From Bacillota bacterium (lineage in GTDB: Bacteria > Bacillota > Clostridia > Lachnospirales > Lachnospiraceae): DNA of 64,000 nt. Positions 53,269 to 63,396 of the stretch are shown here, in pieces; positions within the stretch are counted from its first letter, which is position 1, and every line of letters starts with the position of its first letter. Made by a program: the position numbers and the translations under genes. The notes below the pieces were generated by a model. It was not told where the DNA came from. It saw only the letters and a program-made list of their open reading frames with translations, and searched no databases. The stretch lies in contig JAFAGA010000073.1 in NCBI GenBank assembly GCA_023423045.1, forward strand, positions 1 to 64,000. The letters run 5' to 3'.

Positions 53269-54732
53269 ATGAAAATACAAAAAAGTTCAGGAGTAATTAT
53301 ATTCTTTGTCATAATAATTGCTGCTATTTCATGGAACAGACTGGGGAACTTGTTATCGCCGGGAGACTATCACGATGTGGACCATATGGTAAAAACCATA
53401 ATGGATAAATCGGCTGCTCCCGGGATTGCCATGGTAATATCAGAGCAGGGAAAGCTGGATTATAAATGCTACGGATATGGGGACATAAAAAATCAGAAGC
53501 CGGTTAACGAAGAATCTCTGTTTGAATTGGGCTCAACAACAAAAGCATTTACGGCATTGGCTGTAATCTTATTGGAAGACCAGGGAGATATAAAAGGTTC
53601 CGATTATGTATCGGACTATTTCCCCTGGTTTACACCTGTCTATAACGGTAAGCAGGCGGATATAACCATTGACCAGCTATTGGCGCATACCAGCGGGATT
53701 CCGTCCTGGAGTATTCGATTAATTCCGGAAGGAACCTCAGAAGACCTGCTTGAAAAAACAATACGCAATATATCGGCCATCCCCTTGGATACCGATCCTG
53801 GAACCAAATACAATTATGCAACCGTAAATTATGATGTATTGGCACTTATTATTGAAAAGGTTACAGGGCAGAGATATGAGGATTATATAAAAGAGAATAT
53901 ACTTCTTCCATTAGGAATGACAGAAAGTTATTTCTCCACCGGTCAAGAAAAACTATCGAGGAATCTTACCAGGGGTTATAAGATATTCTTTGGCAAAAGT
54001 ATAGAGTATGACGCACCCAGATATAAAGGGAATATTGCGGCGGGATACCTGGTTACCAATATCAAGGAATTGGGGCTTTGGGTCAACGCCCAGCTTGGTA
54101 TTGGGAATATACCGAATAAGCTCGCCAGTGCCATAAAAAAATCCCATGAAGTGATCAAAGAAACTGCCGGGTACGTAGGCGGGGGTAAATACTATTCTTA
54201 TGGATGGAGCAATAATGTGGAGGATAGAGTTATTACACACGGAGGTAATAATCCGAATTATTCCTCACATGTTATTATAGATTTGGAAAAAGAGGAGGCC
54301 ATATTCGTATTGGCTAATTTATCTTCCGGAATCCCAGCCCAGATCGCTCATAATGTATATGGAGATATAAATGGCAAGCAGATGAGAAAATATAGTTATG
54401 ATGACTTTTATTTATTGCTGGATCTGATATTTTCGGTTTTAGTAATAATAGAGGCCTCTAACTTATGTATAAAGATTGCTAAAAGGAAGAAGCAAACTGT
54501 CAAAACTGAAAATCCGAAGAGCAGGAGTATTACGGGAATTATAGTAAGACTTGGATTAAGAATAGTTTTGATTATATTTATTATTGTCTGGCCGTATTTT
54601 ATAAACTATAGTTATCATCTGCTTTGGATATGGATGTCGAATATAATATTCGTATGGGAAGCGCTTGCTATTATTAACGGTGTCAGAGCGATTGCAGAGA
54701 ACATAAAAAGAATAAAGGTGTCTGCCCCTTGA
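53269..54732 (+). CDS. Serine hydrolase, beta-lactamase/PBP4-like, membrane-bound
   Basis: 487 residues. N-terminal membrane segment (GVIIFFVIIIAAI), then a class C-type fold with S-x-x-K Ser89/Lys92 (ELGSTTKAFTAL), YATVN where the family usually has Y-S/A-N, and HGGNNP in place of the KTG box. The C-terminal 120 residues add three membrane helices. It may act as a D-Ala-D-Ala carboxypeptidase or esterase on the outer face. No strong ribosome site. Confidence 0.88.
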   Translation: MKIQKSSGVIIFFVIIIAAISWNRLGNLLSPGDYHDVDHMVKTIMDKSAAPGIAMVISEQGKLDYKCYGYGDIKNQKPVNEESLFELGSTTKAFTALAVILLEDQGDIKGSDYVSDYFPWFTPVYNGKQADITIDQLLAHTSGIPSWSIRLIPEGTSEDLLEKTIRNISAIPLDTDPGTKYNYATVNYDVLALIIEKVTGQRYEDYIKENILLPLGMTESYFSTGQEKLSRNLTRGYKIFFGKSIEYDAPRYKGNIAAGYLVTNIKELGLWVNAQLGIGNIPNKLASAIKKSHEVIKETAGYVGGGKYYSYGWSNNVEDRVITHGGNNPNYSSHVIIDLEKEEAIFVLANLSSGIPAQIAHNVYGDINGKQMRKYSYDDFYLLLDLIFSVLVIIEASNLCIKIAKRKKQTVKTENPKSRSITGIIVRLGLRIVLIIFIIVWPYFINYSYHLLWIWMSNIIFVWEALAIINGVRAIAENIKRIKVSAP

Positions 54733-54867
54733 TTTGGTTTGCTTTTATGTTTATTCACCGGAAGAAGTCATCCATATGATAAAATAGAATGACAGAAAGA
54801 TACCAGATACGATTGAGGAGTAATTGTGGCTTGGTATTCATTGACAGAGCAGAAAGGAGAGGCAGAA

Positions 54868-55890
54868 ATGGATGTAAGCAATTTATTAGAGAAAGAAGAA
54901 TATAACTTCATTCATATAAATCCCCGCTTGGGACAAAACATAATTTTACTTGGACTGGGCGGCAGCTATTCGTATGGAACGAATAATGATAATAGTGACC
55001 TGGATATCAGAGGGATCACCATGAACCTGAAATCCGATCTTCTGGGCTTGACCCAATTTGAACAGTATGTGGATGATAAAACCGACACTGTAATATATTC
55101 CTTTAACAAAATGATTAAGCTTCTTCTGGAATGCAATCCGAATACCTGTGAAATCCTTGGAATGAGGCCGGAGCACTATTTGAAGATATCGGAGATCGGG
55201 AAGGAATTGCAGGATAATAAAAGAATATTTTTGTCAAAGCGTGCGGCACGTTCCTTTGGAGGCTATGCCGATGCGCAGCTGAGAAGACTGCAGAATGCCC
55301 TGGCCAGAGATGCATTTCCTCAAAGTGAAAAAGAACAGCATATTTTTAACTCGGTGAGGAATGCTTTAGAGGACTTTGGGAGACGTTTTAATACCTTTGA
55401 TAACGGTTCCATCCATCTTTATGTTGATAAAGCACAAAATCCGGAGTTTGATACCGAGATATTTATTGATGCCAATTATAAGCACTATCCGTTGAGGGAC
55501 TATGAGAATATGTGGTCAGTTATGCATAATGTTGTCCGTGATTATGATAAAATCGGAAAACGGAATAATAAAAAAGATGACAATCATTTAAATAAGCATG
55601 CCATGCATCTGATTCGGCTGTTCATGATGGCGATTGACATTTTAGAGAAAGAGGAAATTATTACGTATCGTGAGAAAGAACAGGAACTGTTAATTGCAAT
55701 ACGTAATGGTGAATACCAACGGGAAGACGGGCTTTTCTGTGATGAATTTTATGAATTGCTAGCGGATTATGAAAAAAGATTGGAGTATGCAACAGCGCAT
55801 ACCGCTTTGCCCGATAATCCGGATATGGTTAAGGTTGGAAAGTTCGTTGAAAGAATCAATGAAAGGGTAGTAACGGGGGAGATAAGATGA
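54868..55890 (+). CDS. Nucleotidyltransferase, RlaP/YcgL-like, first of a pair
   Basis: 340 residues from ATG 54868 (AAAGGAGA upstream); the in-frame GTG 54826 lies upstream of this site. DNA-polymerase-beta-type core: GGSYSYGT (Gly32-Ser33) with Asp44 and Asp46 in NSDLDIRG, then a helical C-terminal half. It adds a nucleotide to RNA or another target; relatives occur in RNA-repair operons. Its stop overlaps the next gene by 4 bases. Confidence 0.82.
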   Translation: MDVSNLLEKEEYNFIHINPRLGQNIILLGLGGSYSYGTNNDNSDLDIRGITMNLKSDLLGLTQFEQYVDDKTDTVIYSFNKMIKLLLECNPNTCEILGMRPEHYLKISEIGKELQDNKRIFLSKRAARSFGGYADAQLRRLQNALARDAFPQSEKEQHIFNSVRNALEDFGRRFNTFDNGSIHLYVDKAQNPEFDTEIFIDANYKHYPLRDYENMWSVMHNVVRDYDKIGKRNNKKDDNHLNKHAMHLIRLFMMAIDILEKEEIITYREKEQELLIAIRNGEYQREDGLFCDEFYELLADYEKRLEYATAHTALPDNPDMVKVGKFVERINERVVTGEIR

Positions 55891-56648
55891 TGCAGATAAC
55901 GGATATAATTAGCGAGAAGCTGAAGGAAATTGAAGAGAAGGAAAGTGTAAAAATTTTGCATGCCGTGGAATCGGGAAGCCGTGCCTGGGGCTTTGCTTCA
56001 CCGGATAGTGATTATGATGTCCGCTTTATTTATGTGCGTAAGAAGGAAGATTATCTTACATTGAGAGAAAAACGGGATGTGATAGAATGGCAATTGGATG
56101 AAATTCTTGATATCAATGGCTGGGATCTGAAAAAGGCATTGCAGCATTTTCATAAATCCAATGCGACTTTGTTTGAGTGGAGCAATTCCCCGATCGTGTA
56201 CCGTACAACGGATGAGTGGAAAGAAATATATGAGGTTGCCATGGATTATTTTTCAATAAAATCTTCCATGTATCATTATTATGGCACGGCGAATGGGAAT
56301 TATTTTGAGTACTTGCAGGAGAGTGAGGTAAAATATAAGAAATATTTTTATGTAATTCGCCCGCTTCTCGCATGCAAATATATTGCAGAAAAGTCTGCTC
56401 CGCCGCCGGTACTGTTCTCAGAATTGATGAGGCTGGAATTACCGGAGGAAATCGAGAAGGAAATCCAAAAGTTACTTGCAATTAAAGTGAATATACCGGA
56501 AATAGGTAAGGGCAAAAGAATTGATATTCTGAATCACTATATTGAGGATGAGCTCGCGAACTATAAGAATTATTTAAATATATTAAAAGATGATAGGAAA
56601 GCGGAGTGGGATGAACTGGACAGATTATTCCTGAGAATGCTATCCTAA
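55887..56648 (+). CDS. Nucleotidyltransferase, RlaP/YcgL-like, second of a pair
   Basis: 253 residues, ATGA overlap with the first. The same superfamily core: ESGSRAWGF with Asp42 and Asp44 in DSDYDVRF, then WDLKKALQHFHKSNATLFEW typical of COG3541. Both metal-binding acids are present in each paralogue, so both look active. The function in this organism is unknown; no RNA ligase lies in the window. Confidence 0.85.
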   Translation: MMQITDIISEKLKEIEEKESVKILHAVESGSRAWGFASPDSDYDVRFIYVRKKEDYLTLREKRDVIEWQLDEILDINGWDLKKALQHFHKSNATLFEWSNSPIVYRTTDEWKEIYEVAMDYFSIKSSMYHYYGTANGNYFEYLQESEVKYKKYFYVIRPLLACKYIAEKSAPPPVLFSELMRLELPEEIEKEIQKLLAIKVNIPEIGKGKRIDILNHYIEDELANYKNYLNILKDDRKAEWDELDRLFLRMLS

Positions 56649-56779
56649 ATGTGGCGGTAAAACTCTTATTAAGGATTTGCTAAGAAATTTGGCAAAAAAC
56701 CTCCAGAGGTTTCACTCAAGGATTGTTAGCTTAGCGGTAACCAGAAAAAGCGGGTGTTAATAAATAGGAGGAATACATA

Positions 56780-57754
56780 ATGAAATATCCGAAAAGAATT
56801 GATACTCATATAAAAGAAAGAAAGGCAATAAAAATACTGGAAGGATATGTACCTGATGAGTGGATCATAAGAGAATTTATAGAAAGAGATTATGGAATCG
56901 ATTTATATGTTGAAATTACAAATAAAAATGGTGATGTTACAGGGGATTTAGTTGCATTACAGGTTAAGGGAATAAGTAATCTTGATTTTATAGATAATAT
57001 TGCCACATACGAAGGTCTCAAGGTCTCTACATATAATTACTGGTCTAATTTACCAGTGATAGTATTTTTTGTAGTAGTTGATTTAGATAAGAAGGTTCCA
57101 TACTGGGTAAATATGAACACATCAAAAAGAGAAATGGCAATCAATGCTAAGCGAAAAACATTCTCTATATCTATTGATAAACATAACAGCTTTATTGATA
57201 GGCGAGGAATGCTTTTATTTGAATTATCTTATTACAGAGAAAAAAGATGGCCAAGGATTCAGAATGCTATTATCGATTCGCTAATATTATATAATACCCT
57301 AGGTCCATTATATCTATATTGTCGGCGACAAGATCAAGATAAATACGTATCTCGAACAATCCAATTTCTGCTCATTCGATATTATGAAAGCTTCTCACTG
57401 ATTAACCGATTTATATATCACGAGAAGCCACATGATTTACCATATTGGTATGATAAACATTTAGCCAATATACTAACTAATTCTCTGGAACCATCAACAA
57501 CGTTTTATTATAAAACAATTCAAGAAATGTTTGATTATATGCTGAGCCGATACTTGGATTACATTGAAAATTTATATGATGAAATTATAAATAAGAACAT
57601 AAATTATTGGAGGCAAACAGATCCATACTTTGTGATGCAACTAGAATCAAAACCAATAATATTTGATAAAAATGATTGGTACACAAGATATCATTTTGAT
57701 GAATATGAAAATGAAACTTGGGATTTAGGAAAATGTTTATTGGAAGATTTGTGA
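56780..57754 (+). CDS. DUF4365-domain protein, predicted nuclease-like
   Basis: 324 residues, ATAGGAGG site. N-terminal DUF4365 domain (about 10-150): DYGIDLYVEI (Asp41, Glu45), GDLVALQVKG (Gln61, Lys63), which fits the PD-(D/E)xK nuclease order D/E...QxK. The C-terminal 170 residues are alpha-helical with many Tyr. Strongly AT-rich compared with its neighbours, suggesting recent transfer. Such genes are common in defence islands. No partner (ATPase, SIR2, methylase) follows. Confidence 0.8.
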   Translation: MKYPKRIDTHIKERKAIKILEGYVPDEWIIREFIERDYGIDLYVEITNKNGDVTGDLVALQVKGISNLDFIDNIATYEGLKVSTYNYWSNLPVIVFFVVVDLDKKVPYWVNMNTSKREMAINAKRKTFSISIDKHNSFIDRRGMLLFELSYYREKRWPRIQNAIIDSLILYNTLGPLYLYCRRQDQDKYVSRTIQFLLIRYYESFSLINRFIYHEKPHDLPYWYDKHLANILTNSLEPSTTFYYKTIQEMFDYMLSRYLDYIENLYDEIINKNINYWRQTDPYFVMQLESKPIIFDKNDWYTRYHFDEYENETWDLGKCLLEDL

Positions 57755-58050
57755 TTCTAATAATACTGGAATTTAAATACAATCCTTCTTTTGAGCCATC
57801 TCCAAAGAGCTGTCCGATTATGAGGGAGGAATGCCACGGGATGAACTAAATAATGTTGCAGATTGAACGGCAGCTGCATTATGTAATGGCAATTCGAGGC
57901 ATCAGCTACGAATGGTGTATACGCTACCCTGACTTTGACTTGAATAAAAAAATAAATAATGTGAAAGCAGTAGAAATATGATAGACTATAGGTATCTGGA
58001 GATGATGCATTAATTATTTCCAAATACCTATTTTTATAGAGAGGTTATCA
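57755..58050 (+). other. Intergenic region before the YesM gene
   Basis: No gene seen. A hairpin TAGGTATCTGGA/TTCCAAATACCTA (about 57982-58031) is followed by TTTTTAT, a possible terminator or leader element 20 bases before the kinase start. Confidence 0.4.
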
Positions 58051-59817
58051 ATGAAGGATAAGGCAATCGGAATATACCGGAGATTATTTCATACAAGAAC
58101 AATATTCACCCAATTAGTTCTGTTTACCGCTGTTGTGAGTGTTGTTCCGATCATATTTATTAGTTCAATGCTGTTTCAAAAGATAAGCAGTATGGTGACA
58201 GACGAACTGGTTGCCTCGCACCGTCAGCTGGTAGCACAATACAAGTCTAATATAGAAAATAAGTTCTATCAATATCGTGTGAGTCTGGAGCAAATCTCTA
58301 ATAACACAATTATTCTGAACAATCTGCTGGGCAAGGTGGAAGAGACGAATCCATACATCAAAGGCGGCAGTATTAGTGTAGAAGTGAATAAATCCTTAAT
58401 CCGGGACAGCCGGGAGATACGCAACTGCATGATTTATTCCGATCTGGAGACACAGGAGGTTTATGGATACCGGGTTGCGATGATGGAAGGGGCCAGCAGG
58501 GAGATCTGGTATCTAAATAATAAGGCATCGGATGTAAACTATTTCATATATAGTATTTTCGGGAAAGATACCATTCTGTCCCTTATTCAGAATATCGTAT
58601 GGATTGATACCTCCAATTATTCAAGGCAGTATGTGGGCTTTATTAAGCTGGACATCTATATGCATCGCCTGTTTGCCCCCACCTCGGAGGATATCGATCA
58701 GACCTATCCCTATGATGTGGTTGTGCTGGACGGCGAGAATAACATGGTATATTGTTCTGATCAGAACTACAGCAATATATTGGAGGAGCTGTCCCTGGAA
58801 CAGCTGCAAACGAAAGAGCTTAATTATTATAAGGACACCATGGTATTGTCAGATACCGAGAGAAATTATAATTTGAAGCTGCTCTTTCTATTCAACAACA
58901 ACCAGCTGAGCAGCAGGAGAGCAGAGATGCTGTGGGCGATTCTTCCTGCATTTCTTATTGTTATGGCGGCGATAGTGATTACGGCGTTTATCTTCACCCG
59001 CGGCTTTTCCAGGAGGGTGGCACAATTAATCCATAAGATTAAGACTGCGGAGACCGGAGATTTAACCATTACCGGAGAGTTGGAGGGGAATGATGAAATT
59101 GCCGTACTGGACAAGCAGTTCAACCAGATGCTTCACAAGCTGGATCGCCTGATTAAGAAGAATTATATTCAGCAATTAGAAAAGAAAGAAAGTGAATTCA
59201 GAAATCTGCAGCTTCAGATTAACCCGCATTTTCTATACAATACTCTGGAGACCATCAGTTCCATTGCCGCGGTGAATCAGGTATTTACTATTTGTGATCT
59301 TTGTGAAAAGCTGGGAGAAAATTTTCGTTACAGCCTGGGGAAGAATTACGGGGAATTTGTAACTGTTCTTCAGGAACTGCAGCACACACAGAATTACGTG
59401 TATATTCAGAAAACCCGTTTTGGCAGCAAATTTGAGGTGTTTTACAATGTTGATCCGGAAGTGGAAAATAAGCTGCTCCTGCGTTTTATTCTACAGCCCA
59501 TTGTTGAGAACGCAATTGTACATGGATTGAGCGGTATTCCGGGGAAGGGAACACTGGAAATTGCAATTAATAAGATTGATGATATGCTTGTCATTAAGAT
59601 TGAGGATGACGGAGTTGGCATGGCCCAGGATAGAGTGGAAGAAATCAACCGCTACATTAATGACAGCGAGCAAGCCGATCAGACAAGGCATAGCATTGGC
59701 ATCCGAAATGTTAATCAGAGAATTAAATTAGCCTGTGGAAACGAATATGGAATAATCATAGAGAGTACACCAAACAGGGGCAGTTGTTTTACCATCAGCC
59801 TTCCGCTGATTCATTGA
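58051..59817 (+). CDS. Sensor histidine kinase, YesM type
   Basis: 588 residues, GAGAGG site. Membrane segment 1 (LVLFTAVVSVVPIIFISSML), extracellular Cache-like sensor (about 55-285), membrane segment 2 (AILPAFLIVMAAIVITAFIF), HAMP, His_kinase domain with phospho-His in LQLQINPHFLYNTLETI and an HATPase domain (GIGIRNVNQRIKL). It senses an extracellular sugar and phosphorylates the YesN-type partner downstream. Confidence 0.93.
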   Translation: MKDKAIGIYRRLFHTRTIFTQLVLFTAVVSVVPIIFISSMLFQKISSMVTDELVASHRQLVAQYKSNIENKFYQYRVSLEQISNNTIILNNLLGKVEETNPYIKGGSISVEVNKSLIRDSREIRNCMIYSDLETQEVYGYRVAMMEGASREIWYLNNKASDVNYFIYSIFGKDTILSLIQNIVWIDTSNYSRQYVGFIKLDIYMHRLFAPTSEDIDQTYPYDVVVLDGENNMVYCSDQNYSNILEELSLEQLQTKELNYYKDTMVLSDTERNYNLKLLFLFNNNQLSSRRAEMLWAILPAFLIVMAAIVITAFIFTRGFSRRVAQLIHKIKTAETGDLTITGELEGNDEIAVLDKQFNQMLHKLDRLIKKNYIQQLEKKESEFRNLQLQINPHFLYNTLETISSIAAVNQVFTICDLCEKLGENFRYSLGKNYGEFVTVLQELQHTQNYVYIQKTRFGSKFEVFYNVDPEVENKLLLRFILQPIVENAIVHGLSGIPGKGTLEIAINKIDDMLVIKIEDDGVGMAQDRVEEINRYINDSEQADQTRHSIGIRNVNQRIKLACGNEYGIIIESTPNRGSCFTISLPLIH

Positions 59818-59884
59818 CGGTGTCTCATAAAACACACGACGAGCCCGAAGTTTGCAGGCTGTGAGAAAGGATACGATTATTTTT

Positions 59885-61492
59885 ATGAATAAGAGCATTT
59901 TGATCGCAGATGACGAGGAATTGATCCGGCAGGGAATTAAAGCCAGATTGGATTATTTGATGATTAAGCCTTCCGAACTGTATGAGGCGGAGAATGGAAT
60001 GCAGGCGATGGAGATTTTAAAGAACCACCAGGTGGATATCGTTATTACAGATATCAGGATGCCCGATATGGATGGACTGTCCTTCATAAAGGAAGTAAGG
60101 CCGCTTTATCCAAAGCTTCAATTCATAATCATCAGCGGATACGCAGAATTTGAATATGCGGAGCAGGCAATCCAGCTGGGAGTTAAGGCATATCTGCTTA
60201 AGCCCATCTCTAACGATGCTTTAAAGAAAGTAATCGACGAGGTGCTGGAGCGGTTGGAGGAAGAGGAGACGCTGGAACGGACCGTAAGAGAAGGGGCACG
60301 GTCTATTGCAGAAAAGAAAAATCATCTTTTTGAGAAGACAGTGAATGATTTGCTGAGGAGTGCGGATCCGGAGAAGGAAATCAGGGATGCGGATGAGATT
60401 GTATATCAGGAGTTTCCGGTGGAAAACCGATGGATTATGTCGGCTATTGTTAATATAGATGCGGAAAGCTATGAGAGAAAGAGCTTTGAGCATAAGGATA
60501 TCGAACTAATCAAATTCAGTCTCAAGAATGTCCTGATGGAGCTCCACTCAGAATGCCAGCGCATTGCAGTAAACAATCTGGCCAATATGAACCAGCTTTA
60601 TATTTTGATATCGCATTTTGATAAAAACCAAATCCGTATGGAAGCGGAGAAGCTATTCACCAATCTTTTAAATATCATGTGGAAGAAGATGAAGATTTCA
60701 CTGACCTGCGGTATCAGCTCGGTGACAGATACCATATCCGAGGTGTGCAATAAAGAAGCTCAGAAGGCGTTTTTGCAAAGAATGATTCACGGCAAGTCGA
60801 ATATTTATTTTTATGAGGACGTTAAGATATTGTCGGGTACCCAGTTTCCGGTCTCCGAGCTTCATATGCTGCGCCAGTATATTGAACGGCATGATGTGGG
60901 CAATATTGAATTCTTAATTCAGGATATTTTCTCCGAGGAAAGGCTGAAAAAATACAATGCGGCCTATATCCGCATCATATGGGCAAGGATCATTCATATT
61001 CTGCTTAATGCGGCCAGCAGCACTTACACGAGTGATCTGAAAAATATGGAAAAATTGGTGCTCAATTTTGAGACTCTGGATACCTTCAGCTCCGTAGAGG
61101 AGCTGCGCAGTTATCTGTATCTGTTGATACTCGACAGCATCCAGATAACTGCGGATATTGATGTCAATGCGAAGAATAAAATTAGAATGGGCATGAAATA
61201 TATTCAGGATAATTACAACCGGGATATTGCCGTCAATGAGCTGGCAGAACGATTTGCAATCAGTCCGAACTATTTTTCAACCATCTTCAAAAAAGAGACG
61301 GGGCTCACTACTGTGAATTATATTAAAGAGCTCCGATTAACCAAGGCCTGCGAATATCTGGAGAATACCAGCAAAAGCATCGTGGATATCTCTAAGGAGG
61401 TCGGTTATGAGGACAGTCAGTATTTCTTTCGGGTCTTCAAAAAAGCAACGGGATTGACGCCGCTGGAATACCGAAGGAAGCATCAGAAATAG
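59885..61492 (+). CDS. Response regulator, YesN type (REC-AraC)
   Basis: 535 residues from ATG 59885. Receiver with ADDEE, phospho-Asp in VITDIRMPDMDG and LLKPIS; a middle helical region; and AraC helix-turn-helix (IAVNELAERFAISPNYFSTI, DISKEVGYEDSQYFFRVFKK). It activates sugar transporter genes when phosphorylated. A target is likely the LplB permease gene starting at 63397. It ends 4 bases from the convergent PHP gene. Confidence 0.92.
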   Translation: MNKSILIADDEELIRQGIKARLDYLMIKPSELYEAENGMQAMEILKNHQVDIVITDIRMPDMDGLSFIKEVRPLYPKLQFIIISGYAEFEYAEQAIQLGVKAYLLKPISNDALKKVIDEVLERLEEEETLERTVREGARSIAEKKNHLFEKTVNDLLRSADPEKEIRDADEIVYQEFPVENRWIMSAIVNIDAESYERKSFEHKDIELIKFSLKNVLMELHSECQRIAVNNLANMNQLYILISHFDKNQIRMEAEKLFTNLLNIMWKKMKISLTCGISSVTDTISEVCNKEAQKAFLQRMIHGKSNIYFYEDVKILSGTQFPVSELHMLRQYIERHDVGNIEFLIQDIFSEERLKKYNAAYIRIIWARIIHILLNAASSTYTSDLKNMEKLVLNFETLDTFSSVEELRSYLYLLILDSIQITADIDVNAKNKIRMGMKYIQDNYNRDIAVNELAERFAISPNYFSTIFKKETGLTTVNYIKELRLTKACEYLENTSKSIVDISKEVGYEDSQYFFRVFKKATGLTPLEYRRKHQK

Positions 61493-61496
61493 AGGG

Positions 61497-62423
61497 CTAT
61501 AATATAATTGTAGGTGCAACGCAGATCAGATTCTCGATGCGCAGGTCATTTTGATAAAGCTTTGGCAGAAGAATGGCTGCAGCATCGTAATCCTGGCGGG
61601 TGATCATAAGAGGAGTTTTGGCGGAAATTGATTTTGCAAAAGCTCCTTTTTCCGTGCGTATGGACAGAAGATAGGAATCCGCTTCAGTATGCCGGTATCC
61701 GGGCTTCTTAGTGTCACTGATGGTAAAAATCAGAGATCCGTCTTTTTCATTCCTGCTCATCTCCAGAATCGGTCCTCTGGAGATCCAGGTCCGCTGGTTT
61801 GTGATGGCGGAGGATAGCTCCTGTTCAATATCGCCGTCGGCGCTGCCCTCGATAAAGGTGGCATATTGGTTGCTCATATCCGATTTGCCGTGCAGATCCA
61901 TGCCGCTGGTGAAAGCCAGGCGGTTGCCGTTCAGTACCAGGTCCTCCCACCATAGAAGTCCTCTTTCATTCACCTCATGAAGGGGTTCGGGGTTATTGAA
62001 TATTTCAATAAAATCAACCGTACGGTAATCAGTGATTTTCATATCAAAACGGCAGCCCCGGGCAAATGGGTGACCATAGGAGAAGGGATGCGCAACGCCG
62101 ACCAGGGCTCCTTTTTCTTTTGCCGCGGTGAAAAGCAGCTCCGGCTTGTGAAGGTTGATGTTCTCCCAAGGGACATACTCCTTCAGGTTGAGGCAGAGAA
62201 TATGCCCATAATAAGTGGTGTATTCCATTCCGTAGATGCAGGTGAGGGGAAGCTGCTTTTGCTTCAAGAGGTTCGCAATTTTAGCGTGTCCCGATATTGT
62301 GTTGTGATCCGTTATGGCAAAGGCATCCACCTTGTCCTCGAGCATGTGCTCGACCAGCTCGGAGGGGGTGAGGCGGCCATCCGATTCGGTGGTATGATTA
62401 TGTAATTCCAGACGCTTGTACAT
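61497..62423 (-). CDS. PHP-domain phosphoesterase-like protein
   Basis: 308 residues from ATG at 62423 (ATGGAG upstream). PHP metal motifs: LHNHTTESDG, AITDHNT, GMEYTTYYGHILCL and VAHPF. Unlike TrpH-type short enzymes it carries a C-terminal extension (about 220-308). It hydrolyses a phosphate ester; the substrate is unknown. It is divergent from nothing and lies head-to-tail with the DUF6669-like gene. Confidence 0.82.
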   Translation of the reverse strand: MYKRLELHNHTTESDGRLTPSELVEHMLEDKVDAFAITDHNTISGHAKIANLLKQKQLPLTCIYGMEYTTYYGHILCLNLKEYVPWENINLHKPELLFTAAKEKGALVGVAHPFSYGHPFARGCRFDMKITDYRTVDFIEIFNNPEPLHEVNERGLLWWEDLVLNGNRLAFTSGMDLHGKSDMSNQYATFIEGSADGDIEQELSSAITNQRTWISRGPILEMSRNEKDGSLIFTISDTKKPGYRHTEADSYLLSIRTEKGAFAKSISAKTPLMITRQDYDAAAILLPKLYQNDLRIENLICVAPTIIL

Positions 62424-62573
62424 AGTAATCTCCATTCCGCCGCCGGGAGGCGGCACAAATCGTTATATGTTCCTTTTCTTCCTGCAGAACTTTTATTAAT
62501 ACCATATGCTTGGCTAAATGCAGCAGGTTGAACTGTTACGGCTAAATGACATTGGGTGTTTCGTTGGGAAGCA

Positions 62574-63029
62574 TCAGCGATTGACTGATAATACTACTTC
62601 ATAATGGGTATCATCCAGTATCACATTAAAGACGACCAGGGTTATTTTAATAACGCCATGAATGCTCTTTTGTGGAATACAGCCCTCACTGGTTTCCTCG
62701 GGGGAAAAGAGCATGTGCCGTGTGGTGAGCTGCTTATGGACACCGCCGATAAAGGTATCATTCATGGATAATATGGTATGTATCTCGGTTTTCATCTCTT
62801 TGACTGCTCCGATAATCTGTTCTTCCGAAGCGGTCTCCGCTCCATATTCCCCGTTACAAGCCTCGATAAGCTCTGCCTTCAAATCCTCGGTTATCTCAGT
62901 ATAACGCTGTTTGTCGAAGGAGAACTCCAGATCCATGGTATCGTACTCTTGATCCAGACAGACGGTATAGGATATCTGGCCGACAAACCCCTTATTCAGA
63001 ATACCTCCGACCCTGTAAATTGTTTTCAT
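62574..63029 (-). CDS. DUF6669-like conserved protein
   Basis: 151 residues from ATG at 63029 (ATGGAGG upstream); the frame to 63122 would cross its promoter. The sequence MKTIYRVGGILNKGFVGQIS and EIHTILSMNDTFIGGVHKQL matches, from memory, a Lachnospiraceae family of unknown function. No membrane segment or catalytic motif seen. Own promoter at 63094-63122 on the minus strand. Confidence 0.75.
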   Translation of the reverse strand: MKTIYRVGGILNKGFVGQISYTVCLDQEYDTMDLEFSFDKQRYTEITEDLKAELIEACNGEYGAETASEEQIIGAVKEMKTEIHTILSMNDTFIGGVHKQLTTRHMLFSPEETSEGCIPQKSIHGVIKITLVVFNVILDDTHYEVVLSVNR

Positions 63030-63093
63030 TTTTACCTCCATTTCTGTGCGCCATTTTGGGCTTACAAAGACGGCACAAATAATAATTAATCTC

Positions 63094-63122
63094 AATATAC
63101 TACGAGGCGGAAACGGATTCAA
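63094..63122 (-). promoter_or_regulatory. Promoter of the DUF6669-like gene
   Basis: Minus-strand TTGAAT (63117-63122), 17-base spacer, TATATT (63094-63099). Confidence 0.5.
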
Positions 63123-63336
63123 GAAGGATTGGAAAAGTTATATAAATATCCACTAAAATGTGTAGGATTCTCCATTATAAAGGGGAATTATCCCAAGTGA
63201 GCTTGCCTTGTTCTACTAGAAACCTATGTCCGCCTGGAGGACGGTTTCGTCATAAAGGAGCCGGAGCTTCATTATCCCGGGACAGGCGAAGGCATAGTGC
63301 CGTAGAAATATACACTGAATAAAAAAGTTTTGTCCA

Positions 63337-63366
63337 TTGCCGGGATACGGCGAACTTACTTATAAT
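63337..63366 (+). promoter_or_regulatory. Promoter of the last ABC operon
   Basis: TTGCCG (63337-63342), 18-base spacer, TATAAT (63361-63366), 30 bases from the permease start. Nothing else is recognised in 63123-63336 apart from short hairpins. Confidence 0.5.
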
Positions 63367-63396
63367 GTTGGTAGAAGTTGAGAGAGGAGAAACCGC

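Noticed and set aside
53121..53312. Minus-strand 63-codon frame over the GGDEF remnant
   Set aside because: Opposite strand gives a clear GGDEF C-terminal pattern, so this is its shadow.
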